Of a stretch of DNA of 64,000 nt, positions 43,589-53,186 are shown one piece after another. The translations under genes and the position numbers were made by a program. Location of the stretch: positions 9,548,851-9,612,850 of the forward strand of contig NC_133778.1 in assembly GCF_003597395.2 (NCBI RefSeq), given 5' to 3'. The stretch's first letter is position 1. Each line of letters opens with the position of its first letter. Source of the stretch: Chelonoidis abingdonii (taxonomy: Eukaryota; Chordata; Testudines; Testudinidae). The notes beneath the pieces were generated by a model. The model made no database searches. It saw nothing but the letters and a program-made list of their open reading frames with translations, and was not told the origin of the DNA.

Positions 43589-44869
43589 CAGGGCCGGTGC
43601 AAGCACTAGGCTAACTAGGCGGCCACCTACGGTGCCAAGATTTGAGGGCACCAAAAGCTGTGCCCAAAATGTCTGGGATGCTGCCCCGGTGCTGGGGCTT
43701 TGATCAGCTCCAGCTGGCTGGGAAGCGATGTCATTCCTCCGCCGGCCGCCAGGGGCGCTGCGCTGCTCCGGCTCTGCCCCAGGGACCCGCCCCCACTCCC
43801 CTGAGCTCTGCAGCAGGGCTGGGGCTGCGCTCACCGGGGGGGGGAAGTGCAGAGCCGGCCCCAGCCGCGCTGCCGGGGAGTGCTGGGGGGGTTCCTCCTG
43901 CCCTCAAAGCCAGCCCCGCCCCCCTGGAGGGCTGCCTCCCTCCTGCCCCTCCCCCCCACGGAGGCCTGGAGCACCACCACGCCCATGGGGGGCTGCATAG
44001 GGCCCCAGAATATCTAGGGACGGCCCTGGTACCCGCCACCCTGCCCGCAGCCAGCTCCTGCTGCACCCCGTGCCCTGCTCCCAGCCAGCCCCACACCCCC
44101 TCCCCTGCCTCCAGCCAGGCCCACACCGCCTGCCCTTCCTGCGGCCAGCCCCACACCCCGTTCTGACCGCAGCCAGCTCCTGCTGCACCCCCTGCCCTGC
44201 CCCCAGCCAACCTCTCACCCCCTGCCTTGCCCACAGCCAGCCCCTACTGCACTCCTTCTCCTGCCCCCAGCCAGCCCCACACCCCCTGTTCTGCCCGCAG
44301 CCAGCCCCTGCTGCACCCCCTGCCCTGCCCGCAGACAGCCCCACACCCCCTCCCCTGCCTCCAGCCAGGCCCACACCGCCTGCCCTTCCTGCAGCCAGCC
44401 CCACACTCCCTGCCCTGCTCCCAGCCAACCTCTCATCCCCCCTGCCCACAGCCAGCTCCTGCTGCACCCTCTGCCCTGCCCGCAGCCAGCCCCACACCCC
44501 CTGCCCTGCCCGCAGACAGCCCCACACCCCCTGTTCTGACCGCAGACAGCCCCTGCTGCATCCCCTGCCCTGCCCACAGACAGCCCCACACCCCCTGTCT
44601 CCATCCAACCCTTGCTGCAGCCCCCTGCCCGAAGCCAGCCCCACGCCCTGTCAGGTTATTCATTTATCTTCATTAAATATGTAGACTAAATAATGAAATT
44701 AATAAATTTTCAAGCTGAATGCGTATTAACTCTAATGAACAATGCCACATTATGCAGTATTCATTTTTGAAGGTTTGTAATAAGCGATGCTCCAGGGGGA
44801 GGGATGGGGGTAGGGGGGCGCAAGGTGGAAGTTTCACCTAGGGCACAAAATATCCTTGCACTGGCCCTG
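43589..44869. mobile_element. Composite hAT-like element with internal minisatellite
   Basis: The left end cagggccggtgcaag and the right end ccttgcactggccctg are inverted repeats. Sub-terminal sequences (cggccacctacggtgcc and ggtggaagtttcacctagggcac) are also related. It is 1.28 kb and non-coding, with a GC-rich tandem array in the middle. No matching 8-base duplication was seen (left cccaccgt), so it may be rearranged. Confidence 0.6.
44041..44648. repeat. C-rich minisatellite with higher-order period
   Basis: Units of about 30 bp (variants of ccctgcc(c)gcagccagcccc(acacc)) are tandemly repeated about twenty times. A larger block recurs with about 250 bp period: 'tgcctccagccaggcccaca' at about 44109 and 44359. 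Long open frames on both strands here (up to 246 codons) are by-products of the repeat. Confidence 0.85.
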
Positions 44870-45348
44870 GCAAAAGCCTGGCATTCCTAGCTCTTGAGTG
44901 CTTGTTGCTGCAACCTAAATAATAGTGTTTTAATGTAGGGTTTTGAAAAGGTTAAAATTAGATATAACTTTTGCAGCATGAGCAGAGTTTGACCCTGAAC
45001 TTGCAGCGCTGCCTGCTACTCCCTGACCTTCCCCCTCTGTGTCTATTTCCCTTTCTGCTGGCTGGCCTGTTTTAGACAAGGAGGATGCACCTCTAGGGGC
45101 TCCCCAATTCCCACGGGTAACTGATAACAGTATTGCCCACTCGCTTCAAGCGTTTAAAAATCATGAGCCGCCCCCCACAGGATGAGATTGCTTTCAAAAT
45201 CGTGCAATTTAAAACCCTACTAATAATTACTGCTGGGCTGGTTTTGTTTGCCTGCTGGTTTCTGAGCCTTCGGGCTGCACTGGGGTCATATTTTCAGTTT
45301 TTCTCTGCAATCTACAAGGCTAGAAACTTCCTTTCTTTAGCAAACAAA
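44870..45348. other. Unassigned sequence with MITE scrap
   Basis: 45160-45200 contains the dispersed 'atcatgagccgccccccaca' scrap. The 90-codon frame at 45133-45405 is hydrophobic in its middle but crosses a MITE boundary, so it is not called a gene. Confidence 0.35.
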
Positions 45349-45621
45349 GGCCTTGGCTACACTAGAAATTTCAAAGCGCTGCCGCAGCAGCGCTTTGAAG
45401 TGTGAGTGTGGTCAGAGCGGCAGCGCTGGGAGAGAGCTCTCCCAGCGCTGCACGTAAACCACATCCTTTACGGGTGTAGCGTGCAGCACTGGGAGCCGCG
45501 CTGCCATCCTGATTACACTGAGGCTTTACAGCGCTGCATCTTGCAGCGCTCAGGGGGGTGTTTTTTCACACCCCTGAGTGCGAAAGTAGCAGTGCTGTAA
45601 AGTGCCAATGTAGCCAAGCCC
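45349..45621. mobile_element. MITE with palindromic interior
   Basis: Ends ggccttggctacac / atgtagccaagccc are inverted repeats. Inside, 45420-45434 and 45437-45451 are a perfect 15-bp inverted repeat (gcagcgctgggagag) around two bases, and 'gcagcgct' recurs in both orientations. No clear target duplication. Confidence 0.7.
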
Positions 45622-46081
45622 AAAAACTGAGTCTCACCTCAGCACAGACTGGGAGGAGCTGGGGCTTTAACAAACAAATCAGCCATAGCGCTGCAATCAA
45701 CCAAAGCAATGAAAGATTGTGAGCCTGAGGATAAAATCCCAAGAGCTGGTGACACAGCTGGCAGGGCTCCCCCTTTCCACTGAGCATAAGTGAGAATCAG
45801 GCTTTTCAAACACTGGTTCTGCCTTACCCAAGGTTTTAGCCTGTGCATTTAATATCACCCTCAGACACAGTGCCCTGCCCCTGGGAAGCCCCCCGACCCT
45901 CCACAGTAGCTAAGGGTCTGATTGCAAGGCCAGAGCCCTGGCTGCACATTTTTTCCCAAAAGCCTGCAGGGCTGAAATTAACACTGGACTCCATCCCCCT
46001 CAAACCGCCTGTCAGTTCCAGGTGGGGCCTAGTGTGAGCTCAGGAAATTCAAACTTAGGGTTCCTCTGCCCAGAGGGAGCC
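45622..46081. other. Upstream region of the TRIM pseudogene
   Basis: No TATA-type promoter or 5' UTR exon was identified. Confidence 0.3.
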
Positions 46082-46476
46082 ATGGCTGCAGAGACCCCTG
46101 TGGAAAGTCTCCAGGACCAAGCCACGTGTCCTATCTGTCTGGAGTACTTCAGAGAACCTGTCACTCTGTAGTGTGGGCACAATTTCTGCCAAGCCAGTGC
46201 TGGGAGGGATCCAACACTGACGCCTCCTACTCCCAGTGCAGAGAAACTGTGCAACAGAGAAACCTTAGGCCCAACAGGCAGCTGGCAAATGTCCTAGAAA
46301 TAGCCAAACAGCTGAGTTTCCAGGCAGCAAAGGGAGCAGGAGGGGAGAGGGTGTGTGGGGAGCACCTGGAGGCTTTGTGAAGAGGATCAAACCCCATCAG
46401 TGTGGTGCGTGACAGATCCCAGGCTCACCGAGCTCACACAGTGGTTGTCATAGAGGAAGCTGCCCAGGAGTACAAG
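46082..46476 (+). pseudogene. TRIM exon 1: RING and B-box, broken
   Basis: The start MAAETPVESLQDQATCPICL and EYFREPVT are a normal TRIM RING start. Codon 30 is TAG (46169-46171) directly before CGHNFC. A deletion of about ten bases after NFC shifts the frame and removes the next RING cysteine. The continuation QCWEGSNTDAS, RPNRQLANVLEIAKQLS and GERVCGEHLEAL is in another frame. A second deletion near 46375 precedes CEEDQTPISVVRDRSQAHRA, where two zinc-binding cysteines have become Ser and Arg. The donor is tacaag/gtaggg. Confidence 0.92.
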
Positions 46477-47009
46477 GTAGGGAATTGCTGTCCAGTCTAA
46501 TGGATAATAACTTTGGGTTTTAATTACAGGCTAATGTTGGCAGAAATTGCCTGACACAGGTGTAATTTGTCACTCAGCTGTGTGTAGCCTTCATTACTAT
46601 ATCAAATTAATGAGACTCCAGCCTGGCCAGAAAGGCAACAGAAGCAGATTTTAAATTTGGCTGATGTGTGAAAGTTTTCTTTGAGCAGCAGCAGCTGCTG
46701 CTGCTGAACTCTTTCCAAAGCCATCTCCTGCCAGTGAACTATGGGAACTCCCTCAGACCAGAAGCTGTGAAATGAGGAAGGAGGTTTGATTCACAAGAAC
46801 TGCAGGCTAGTCTATGTGGGAATGTTGCCCTCAGGCTAGAGAAGGTGGAGTTATGAGCTGTGGCTGTTCTTACTGATTCATCACAGATTTTATTATTGTG
46901 ATTTGCAGCCCCTAAATGAGATCTGACCTTGATTGTGCGGGAGTCCTGCACATAACCCACAGAGGGACAATCCCTGCACCAAGCCATTTACAGTCGGACA
47001 GGACAGGAC

Positions 47010-47160
47010 AGATCAGATAGGGTGGGAGGGGAAACAGAAGCACAGTGAGGGGAAGTGATTTGTCCAAGGTCACTCAGCACGTCAGTGGCAGAGCTAGGTA
47101 TAAAAGCCTGGTTTTCCGAGGTTCAGGCTAGTGCCCTAACCACTAGGCTATCTAGTAGGA
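47010..47160 (+). mobile_element. MIR-like CORE-SINE in intron 1
   Basis: It contains aagtgatttgtccaaggtca, cagtggcagagctag and ccctaaccactaggctat, which are the core of MIR/CORE-SINEs. It is old and diverged. Confidence 0.72.
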
Positions 47161-47262
47161 CCTACAGTCATCTCAAGTCTTGTGTTCTGGGTGGAAAACC
47201 AACCCCTACAAACACACTGTCAGCCCTCAGAATCAAACCACCAAATCATTTGTGTGTGTCAG

Positions 47263-47358
47263 GAAAAGATCCAGGCCCATTTTAAGTCTCTGAGGGAAGA
47301 GAGAGAAAAGCTCCTGCAATTGAAAGTAAATGGAGAGAAAAGAAGCCAGGAGTATCTG
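47263..47358 (+). pseudogene. TRIM exon 2: coiled coil, 96 bp
   Basis: Encodes EKIQAHFKSLREEREKLLQL then KVNGEKRSQEYL, uninterrupted. Acceptor tgtcag, donor ctg/gtaggt. Compare the minus-strand relic at 23039-23134. Confidence 0.92.
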
Positions 47359-47750
47359 GTAGGTGCCCATTGTTTTTCACCTGCTGGGGGACATGGAGAG
47401 GGGAGGCTTGTTGATAGATTTCTGTGTGGTGTGGGGAATGTGGGCTTGTTTATGTTTCTCCATGATCATGGGATACTGTGTGTGTGTGTGTATCACAAAT
47501 GTTCTCTCCTTGGAGGAGGAGAACAGCACCTTCTACAGCATCTAAAATGCATTTTAATTATCGAGTTAATTACTGGTCCTTGTGGCTTTCACAAAACTTC
47601 TCCTGAACTGCCCTGACTATATCCAACCACTGCCATGTGCCAGTGTCTGCCATCATTTCTTATATTTTTTTAATCATTTGATTATTTTTTCTCCCGATAA
47701 TTCTATCAATGTGGAGCTGAGCTCTGTTGCCTGCTGCTCTGGATCGGGCG

Positions 47751-48035
47751 TCTCAGGGTACACCCACACAGCCTGCAGCTGTGAGCCTCTGGGCCCTGCT
47801 CAGCAGAGTTGGACTCATGGGACTTGCAGTAAAACACTAAAACTAACTGTGTAGACAGCACTTTTAAACTGCAGCTCAGGTTCTGAAATCCACCCCACTC
47901 CCTCCTTGGCTTCAGAGCCCAAACTTCAGCCGAGGCCCAGTGTCTACACAGCTGTTGTTAGTGTGGTAGCATGAGCCCCAAGAGCCTGAGTCTGCTGCCC
48001 TGGGCTCTGAGGCTCACTGTGTGGATGCACTCTCA
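47751..48035. mobile_element. MITE in intron 2
   Basis: Element 47756-48030 has ends gggtacacccacacag / ctgtgtggatgcac and a 5-base direct repeat tctca on both sides. Its layout resembles that of 21364-21750. Confidence 0.68.
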
Positions 48036-48399
48036 GAAGCCATTGGGAACACAGTGTCAGAGCCACGTCTGACATGGAGACATCCCTTTAAGGGATATTG
48101 GGGCCAAATGGGAAGCTGTAGGAAAATCCTTTCTCTTGAGATCCCAAGGGTTACTCAAGTGTCAGGATGTGAAGAATTACAGATTTCATACCACAAACCA
48201 CAGGTCCCAGACTGTCACTGCAGCCTATCTGCTCTCTGGAGCCAGCAAGGCAGTGGCTAGTGGAATTCTGGCCTGCCAGAGAATCCACCTACAAAGCTCC
48301 TGATTGGAGCAGGCGTTTTGAATACACGACTTATGCCTGCAGGCATCACAGGAAGTTGCCCAAACTACTGAGTGCACTCCGGATCTGCTTCTGGACTGG

Positions 48400-48680
48400 A
48401 CCCTGACAGTGGCTTGACCCTGGCATAGTTCCTGGCTCAGGTTTGACCTGCAGTACTGCTGTCTGACTCCGGTCTGACCCTTTGCATGGCTGTCTGACTC
48501 CAACTCCAGTCCTGAGCCTCACGTGACTCCTGACACTGATTCTGGCTCAGCCTTTGGCATGACTCCTGATCTCAACTCTGACCCCAACCCTTGGTGAGAT
48601 CCTGACTCTGACTCCAGGTTTGACTCTGGTTTTAGTTCCTGGCTTCCAATTCCAGTTCTGATCACTAGGCCTGACTGCTC
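48400..48680. repeat. CTGACTC-rich low-complexity tract
   Basis: Short words ctgac, ctgactcc, tctggctc and ctgatc recur irregularly across about 280 bases in intron 2, a diverged simple repeat. Confidence 0.6.
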
Positions 48681-48801
48681 GTCCCCTGGTCCCTGCACAG
48701 ATGTCTTAGAGATGATAAAGGAGTTCTCTCTTGTAAGACTCTGTTAAAGGCCCTCAGGTGCCATCCATGTTCCTGACCAGCCCTTTCCTTGTTTCTTATA
48801 G

Positions 48802-49020
48802 GTCCAGACACAAACTGAGAGACAGAAGATTGTGTCTGAATTTCAGCAACTGGAGGAACAAGAGCGACTCCTGCTGGCCCAGCTGGAGAAGCTGGAAAAG
48901 GAGATTCTGAAGATACAGAATGACAATGCCAGTAAACTCTCTGAGGATATTTCCTGTCTCAGCAACCTGATCAGTGAGCTGGAGGGGAAGGGTCAGGAGC
49001 CAGCAAGTGAATTCCTGCAG
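48802..49020 (+). pseudogene. TRIM exon 3: coiled coil
   Basis: Encodes VQTQTERQKIVSEFQQLEEQ, ERLLLAQLEKLEKEILKIQN and ISELEGKGQEPASEFLQ with no stop. 219 bp is 12 bp short of the usual 231 bp but keeps the frame. Acceptor cttatag, donor ctgcag/gtgaga. Confidence 0.92.
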
Positions 49021-49313
49021 GTGAGACTGAGTTAGAAACATCCCAGATCCTCATGCAGGCTCCTGAATCATAAATAGCTGGAGTCCAGCAGTCAGAGATC
49101 TCAGTGTCTGCATTCCTGAGATGTGAGTGACTATTGTTCTTTGAAGAGTTACAGACACATTGATATCAGAGCAGGGAAAGCCCCATTAGCTCAGGGAATC
49201 CATGGGCCTGGAGCCAGGGCAGGGGCTCTTTTCCCCATATTTGCAAAATCTCTTCCCTGGGATCTCCTGTGTGTGTCAGAGGGGACTGAGATTGTTTTCT
49301 CTCTCTCCTCTAG

Positions 49314-49336
49314 GATATCAGAAGCACCTTGAGCAG
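49314..49336 (+). pseudogene. TRIM exon 4, 23-bp microexon
   Basis: Encodes DIRSTLS plus two bases, the standard TRIM microexon. Acceptor ctcctctag, donor gagcag/gtacgt. Confidence 0.9.
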
Positions 49337-50047
49337 GTACGTGTCTCTCTCTCACTCCCCCTCACATGTCACAATGCAGGCTTGGAGATAATGTTAGCAG
49401 CACATCTCTCCAGGGCTCTTCAGTGAAATGTGTGGGGCAGGGTCACATTTTGGATATAAATCTCTCTGATTAACTTCATCCTGAAGTTCTCACTCTTTTA
49501 GAGACGACTCTGGAATTGCCCATTGAATGGGAAAGACTGACCTAAATGATATTCTAGAGATGTCACATCCCTGGGGGCCTGGCTGCCTCAGGGTTGTTGG
49601 GGTGGAATATGGGCCTGTCACTACCAGGGCACTCATTACTATTCAGCCCAGGGCAGCAGTGATCAAGAGCACATCCCACCAGAGAGCTATTTGGAGACCT
49701 GTGTGGAATGAGCTGGGGAGGGGGGAGGTGATGTATCAGCATAGTTCCTAGTGGATAGATTTCTACAGCACTTCACATGAGAACTTTGTATCCCTCAGAG
49801 CATGGAGGCCAAGGAGTGGATTGGCCATGGAGACTCACATCCCCTTTTATCCCCAGAGCTGGTCTCTCCAGGCCAATGGGACCTTCAAAGGGAAGGTTTC
49901 ACTGCCATGGCTTGTGCTCCATCTGCTCTGAGGCTGGGAGAAGCAGAAGAATTCTAATTCCAGGCCCATTAGAGCAGCAACTTTCACAAACAACAAATTA
50001 TACTGTGTCACTAAATGAAATATAAGCATGTGAAATTTTCTCTTCAG

Positions 50048-50164
50048 GTGAGAGAAGGGGGAAGTTCCAGCAGCCAGTGGAGATTTCTCCTGAACTGGAG
50101 AAGAGACTTGGCAGTTTCTCCCAGCAAACTGTTTCTCTAATGGAGACTCTGAGGAAGTTCAAGG
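50048..50164 (+). pseudogene. TRIM exon 5
   Basis: The family frame reads RGKFQQPVEISPELEKRLGS, then FSQQTVSLMETLRKFK. Joined to exon 4 in the normal phase, the first codon is followed at once by TGA: two bases seem to be missing at the start of the exon. Donor aagg/gtactg. Confidence 0.85.
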
Positions 50165-51289
50165 GTACTGAGAAGGGATCTACAAGGGGAAATTGGGATG
50201 AGCCTCTGAGACTGGGAAGAGGTGGGCTCTGTCCAGTTGGTTCATCATTACGTGACATCTCTATTGAATGAAAGGTGGAAAGTAGGGATACTGAGCAGGT
50301 GTAATGGGCCCAGGTGTCGGGATGTCTCACATTAATTCATGACTTACCAGAGGTCATGACATTGAGGCTCAAATTTAGCAAAATGGCCTAATTTTGGATC
50401 CCTGATTTTTCTCTCCCAGCTACAGAACTTACAAAGCCCCGGGGGTCAGAGAAACAGGGGCACTAGTCTGGCTGGATCTCAGGACTTCCCCAGTCTGTGC
50501 CAAGGTCTGCACAGGCCTCTGCACTACTGACTAGGGGAGTCACAAACTGCCCCCTCTGTCCCTTTGCCAGTTGAGGGTCAATCTGGCCCATTGAGCCAAC
50601 CCTCTCCCAGCTCGAATTTCCACAGGTATAAAATGATTTTATTACTTGTATTTCAGTGTAAGGAGGATGAGGGCCCCATTGTGCTGAGCCCTGTGGAGAT
50701 GCTGAGTGAATAGACCCAAGGGGTTTATAATTAAGAGCTCTGACCCTGTAAACTCTTAACGTCCTGTTAGTGGCACAAAGTGTGTGAAGTTACAGTCACA
50801 CGAAAGTCTCTGCAGGATCTGGCTCTAGGGCAGTGTTTCTCCCAGGCAGCCACCAGCAGATGTTTTTCTGCCATGACAGCCCCTCTGGGGGAAAACTGGG
50901 GGACCAAAGCGGCAGCAGCCGCTCGCGGCAGCACCCAGCAGTTGCTCCTGAATAGCTGTTACCAAGGGCAGTGGGATGTACTGTCGTGGTGTTTGTGCCG
51001 CAGCACCGCTGGGGACACATGGGGCTGGTGAGTGAGGCACTGAAGGCAGCTGCAGTGTTTGGTTGCTGGGGTGCACCCTGGGCAGCTTCCCTTCTCCCGC
51101 CCCGCTGGGGCATGGGGAGCCTGGGATCCTGCAGGGAGCCTGTGAGTTCCTGATCCACCTTCCCTGGGGCAGGCTCTCTCTGGACGGCCATGAGAGGCAG
51201 GGACAGAGAGACTCGTTCATCAAGATTTGGTGGCCACACTCTGAGGCCGCCAAAAATTTTGTTGTGAGATCCCTTGGTCTGACAGAATG

Positions 51290-51535
51290 CAGTAGGCGAC
51301 TCAGACAAAGGAGGAGGTTAAGTCCATTAATGGCTGTTAGCCAGGATGGGTAAGGAATGGTGTCCCTAGCCTCTGTTTGTCAGAAGGTGGAGATAGACGG
51401 CAGGAGAGAGATCACTTGATCGTTACCTGTTAGGTTCACTCCCTCTGGGGCACCTGGCATTGGCCACTGTTGGCAGACAGGATACTGGGCTGGATGGACC
51501 TTTGGTCTGACCCGGTACAGCCGTTCTTATCTTCA
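51290..51535 (+). mobile_element. CR1 3' end in intron 5
   Basis: It ends with ggatactgggctggatggac and cttatc, the alternative CR1/SINE 3' tail of turtles. The 5' limit is not defined. Confidence 0.7.
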
Positions 51536-51846
51536 AACCAGCTGAGTTTGGAGGGTGGGAGGGGATGGTGAGGGGAAAGTAAGTCTCTCTTACACAGCGT
51601 ATCTCCAAGGGTGGTTGTGAGACCTAATGGCTGTTGGCTCCATTGCTGGGAGATGCCTGAATGAAAGAAAGGGGAAAAGGAAGGTCTCAGATGAGTTTTT
51701 ATTTCTATTAAAGACCTGAGTGTGTCTCTGTCCCTCTATCAGTTTCTCTGTCTAAACTCAAGACAGATTAGGTCACTTCAGAGGGGTGATGTCGTTATAA
51801 ATATTAAAACAGGAAATCTCATCTCTTTTCCCTTTTCCCCCTCCAG

Positions 51847-51906
51847 ACACTCTGCCATCTGCACTGGAGACGCAAACAGGGGAATCCCTAGAAGCACGCA
51901 GACAGG
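51847..51906 (+). pseudogene. TRIM exon 6
   Basis: Encodes DTLPSALETQTGESLEARRQ (first base from exon 5), uninterrupted; acceptor ctccag, donor cagg/gtgaga. The phase fits exon 7. Confidence 0.8.
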
Positions 51907-52675
51907 GTGAGATTATCTTTAAATTGTGAGAAAATTCCAATGAAAACATTTTCATGAAATTGTAGCTAAAGTTAAAAAATAAACCCAGCCATGGTGCCCA
52001 TGGCCCCAGTACTAACACTCTGGCCCTGAGTTTTTCATAGACATTCATCGGCCTTTTCATAATAAATCGAGAGGAATGAGTAGAGAGCCCTCTCCCCTGA
52101 GGGCTGAGCCTCTCCTTTACCCTGGCAAAGGGGGAGTCTCCCATTGGAGCGTCTCGTTTTTTAACTGACTAGGGAGATGCTCTCCCTCTGCCACTGCCCC
52201 TCCCCGCTTCTCTCTGGGCTGGCGCTATCCCACCCAGTGCCTCCTCCTTTGCTCTTCCCCCAGGCTGCACCTCTCAGTTTTCCAGCATGGGAATGGAGGA
52301 TGCAGTTTGGGGAAGGAGTTTCCCTCAGTGGTTTAAAGCTGATACCTGCCTCCTCTGCTCCCTCCTCACTAAAAGCTTCAGAAACCTTCCTCACTGTTTC
52401 TGTGCCACTGGCAATGGAGCAGCCCCAGCAGGTGGAACCAGGAGCTGAAGCCTCTGCAAACAAATGAGAAACCAATTAATTGCCTCCAATTAAACAGACT
52501 GAGGAGCTGCAGTGACATCTGTGCTCAATCTCAGGAGCCCAGGACAGAGGCAGCTCCCTGGGATCCAGGCCTATCCCAGACAGAACCAGGCCACTGAGGA
52601 GTATTAGAAATGGTCCCAGCCTCCCCCAGGGCTGAACTACTGCCCTCACACTCTGACGATTCTCTCTGTCCCCAG

Positions 52676-53186
52676 TGACTGTGACACTGGATCCAGATAC
52701 AGCTCATCCCCAGCTCGTCCTGTCTGAGGATCAGAAAAGTGTGAGCCAGGGAGACACCCAGCAGGATCTGCCCAAAAACCCTGAGAGATTTGACACTGAG
52801 CAGTGTGTGCTGGGCTGTGAGGGATTCACCTCGGGGAGACATTGCTGGGAGGTGGAGGGTGAGGAATGCTGGGCTGTCGGGGTGGCCAGAGAATCTGGGA
52901 AGAGGAAGGGCTGGATCCTCCTTAACCCTGAGGGGGGAATCGCAGCTGTGGGGCAGTGGTGGCAGGGTCAGTTTGAGACTCTCACCTGCCTGGGGATCCG
53001 CTTGCCCCTGCCCTGGGTCCCCAGGAAGATCCGTGTTTGTCTAGACTGTGAATGGGAGCAGGTGACATTTTTTTTTTGATCCTGGTGATGAGGATCTTCA
53101 CTTTGCCACTCGCCTGTTCCCCTGGGGAGAGAATCCGCCCCTGGCTCTGGGTAGCAGCCAGAACCCGGCTCAGACTGTGTCCCTGA
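52676..53186 (+). pseudogene. TRIM exon 7: PRY-SPRY, frameshifted
   Basis: It opens VTVTLDPDTAHPQLVLSEDQ (PRY), then FTSGRHCWEVEGEECWAVGV, GWILLNPEGGIAA and KIRVCLDCEWEQVTFF. A run of ten T (53068-53077) where the family has fewer moves the frame to a stop. After it, DPGDEDLHFAT is in one frame and GERIRPWLWVAARTRLRLCP in another, ending at TGA 53184-53186. The LDYE motif is LDCE here. A T-run length error in sequencing could explain the first shift, not the second. Confidence 0.92.

Larger units (their letters stand above)
46082..53186 (+). pseudogene. Class IV TRIM E3 ligase pseudogene, seven exons
   Basis: All exons of a RING/B-box/coiled-coil/PRY-SPRY TRIM gene occur in order: 46082-46476, 47263-47358, 48802-49020, 49314-49336, 50048-50164, 51847-51906 and 52676-53186. 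Lengths of 96 and 23 bp for exons 2 and 4 are typical of the TRIM7/10/27/39 group. Splice sites are canonical at nearly every boundary. An active protein would ubiquitinate targets chosen by its SPRY domain. Damage: an in-frame TAG in the RING, a frameshift after the NFC motif, a second frameshift in the B-box, lost B-box cysteines, a frame break at exon 4/5, an expanded T run and a further shift in SPRY. It is a duplicated, not processed, pseudogene. The closest family member cannot be named from this evidence. Confidence 0.92.

Noticed and set aside
43904..44684. Long open frames on both strands (204-246 codons)
   Set aside because: They lie in a C-rich tandem repeat whose unit length keeps many frames open. 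The peptides are repetitive with no domain.
45133..45405. Small membrane protein
   Set aside because: The 90-codon frame starts in a dispersed repeat scrap and ends inside a MITE.
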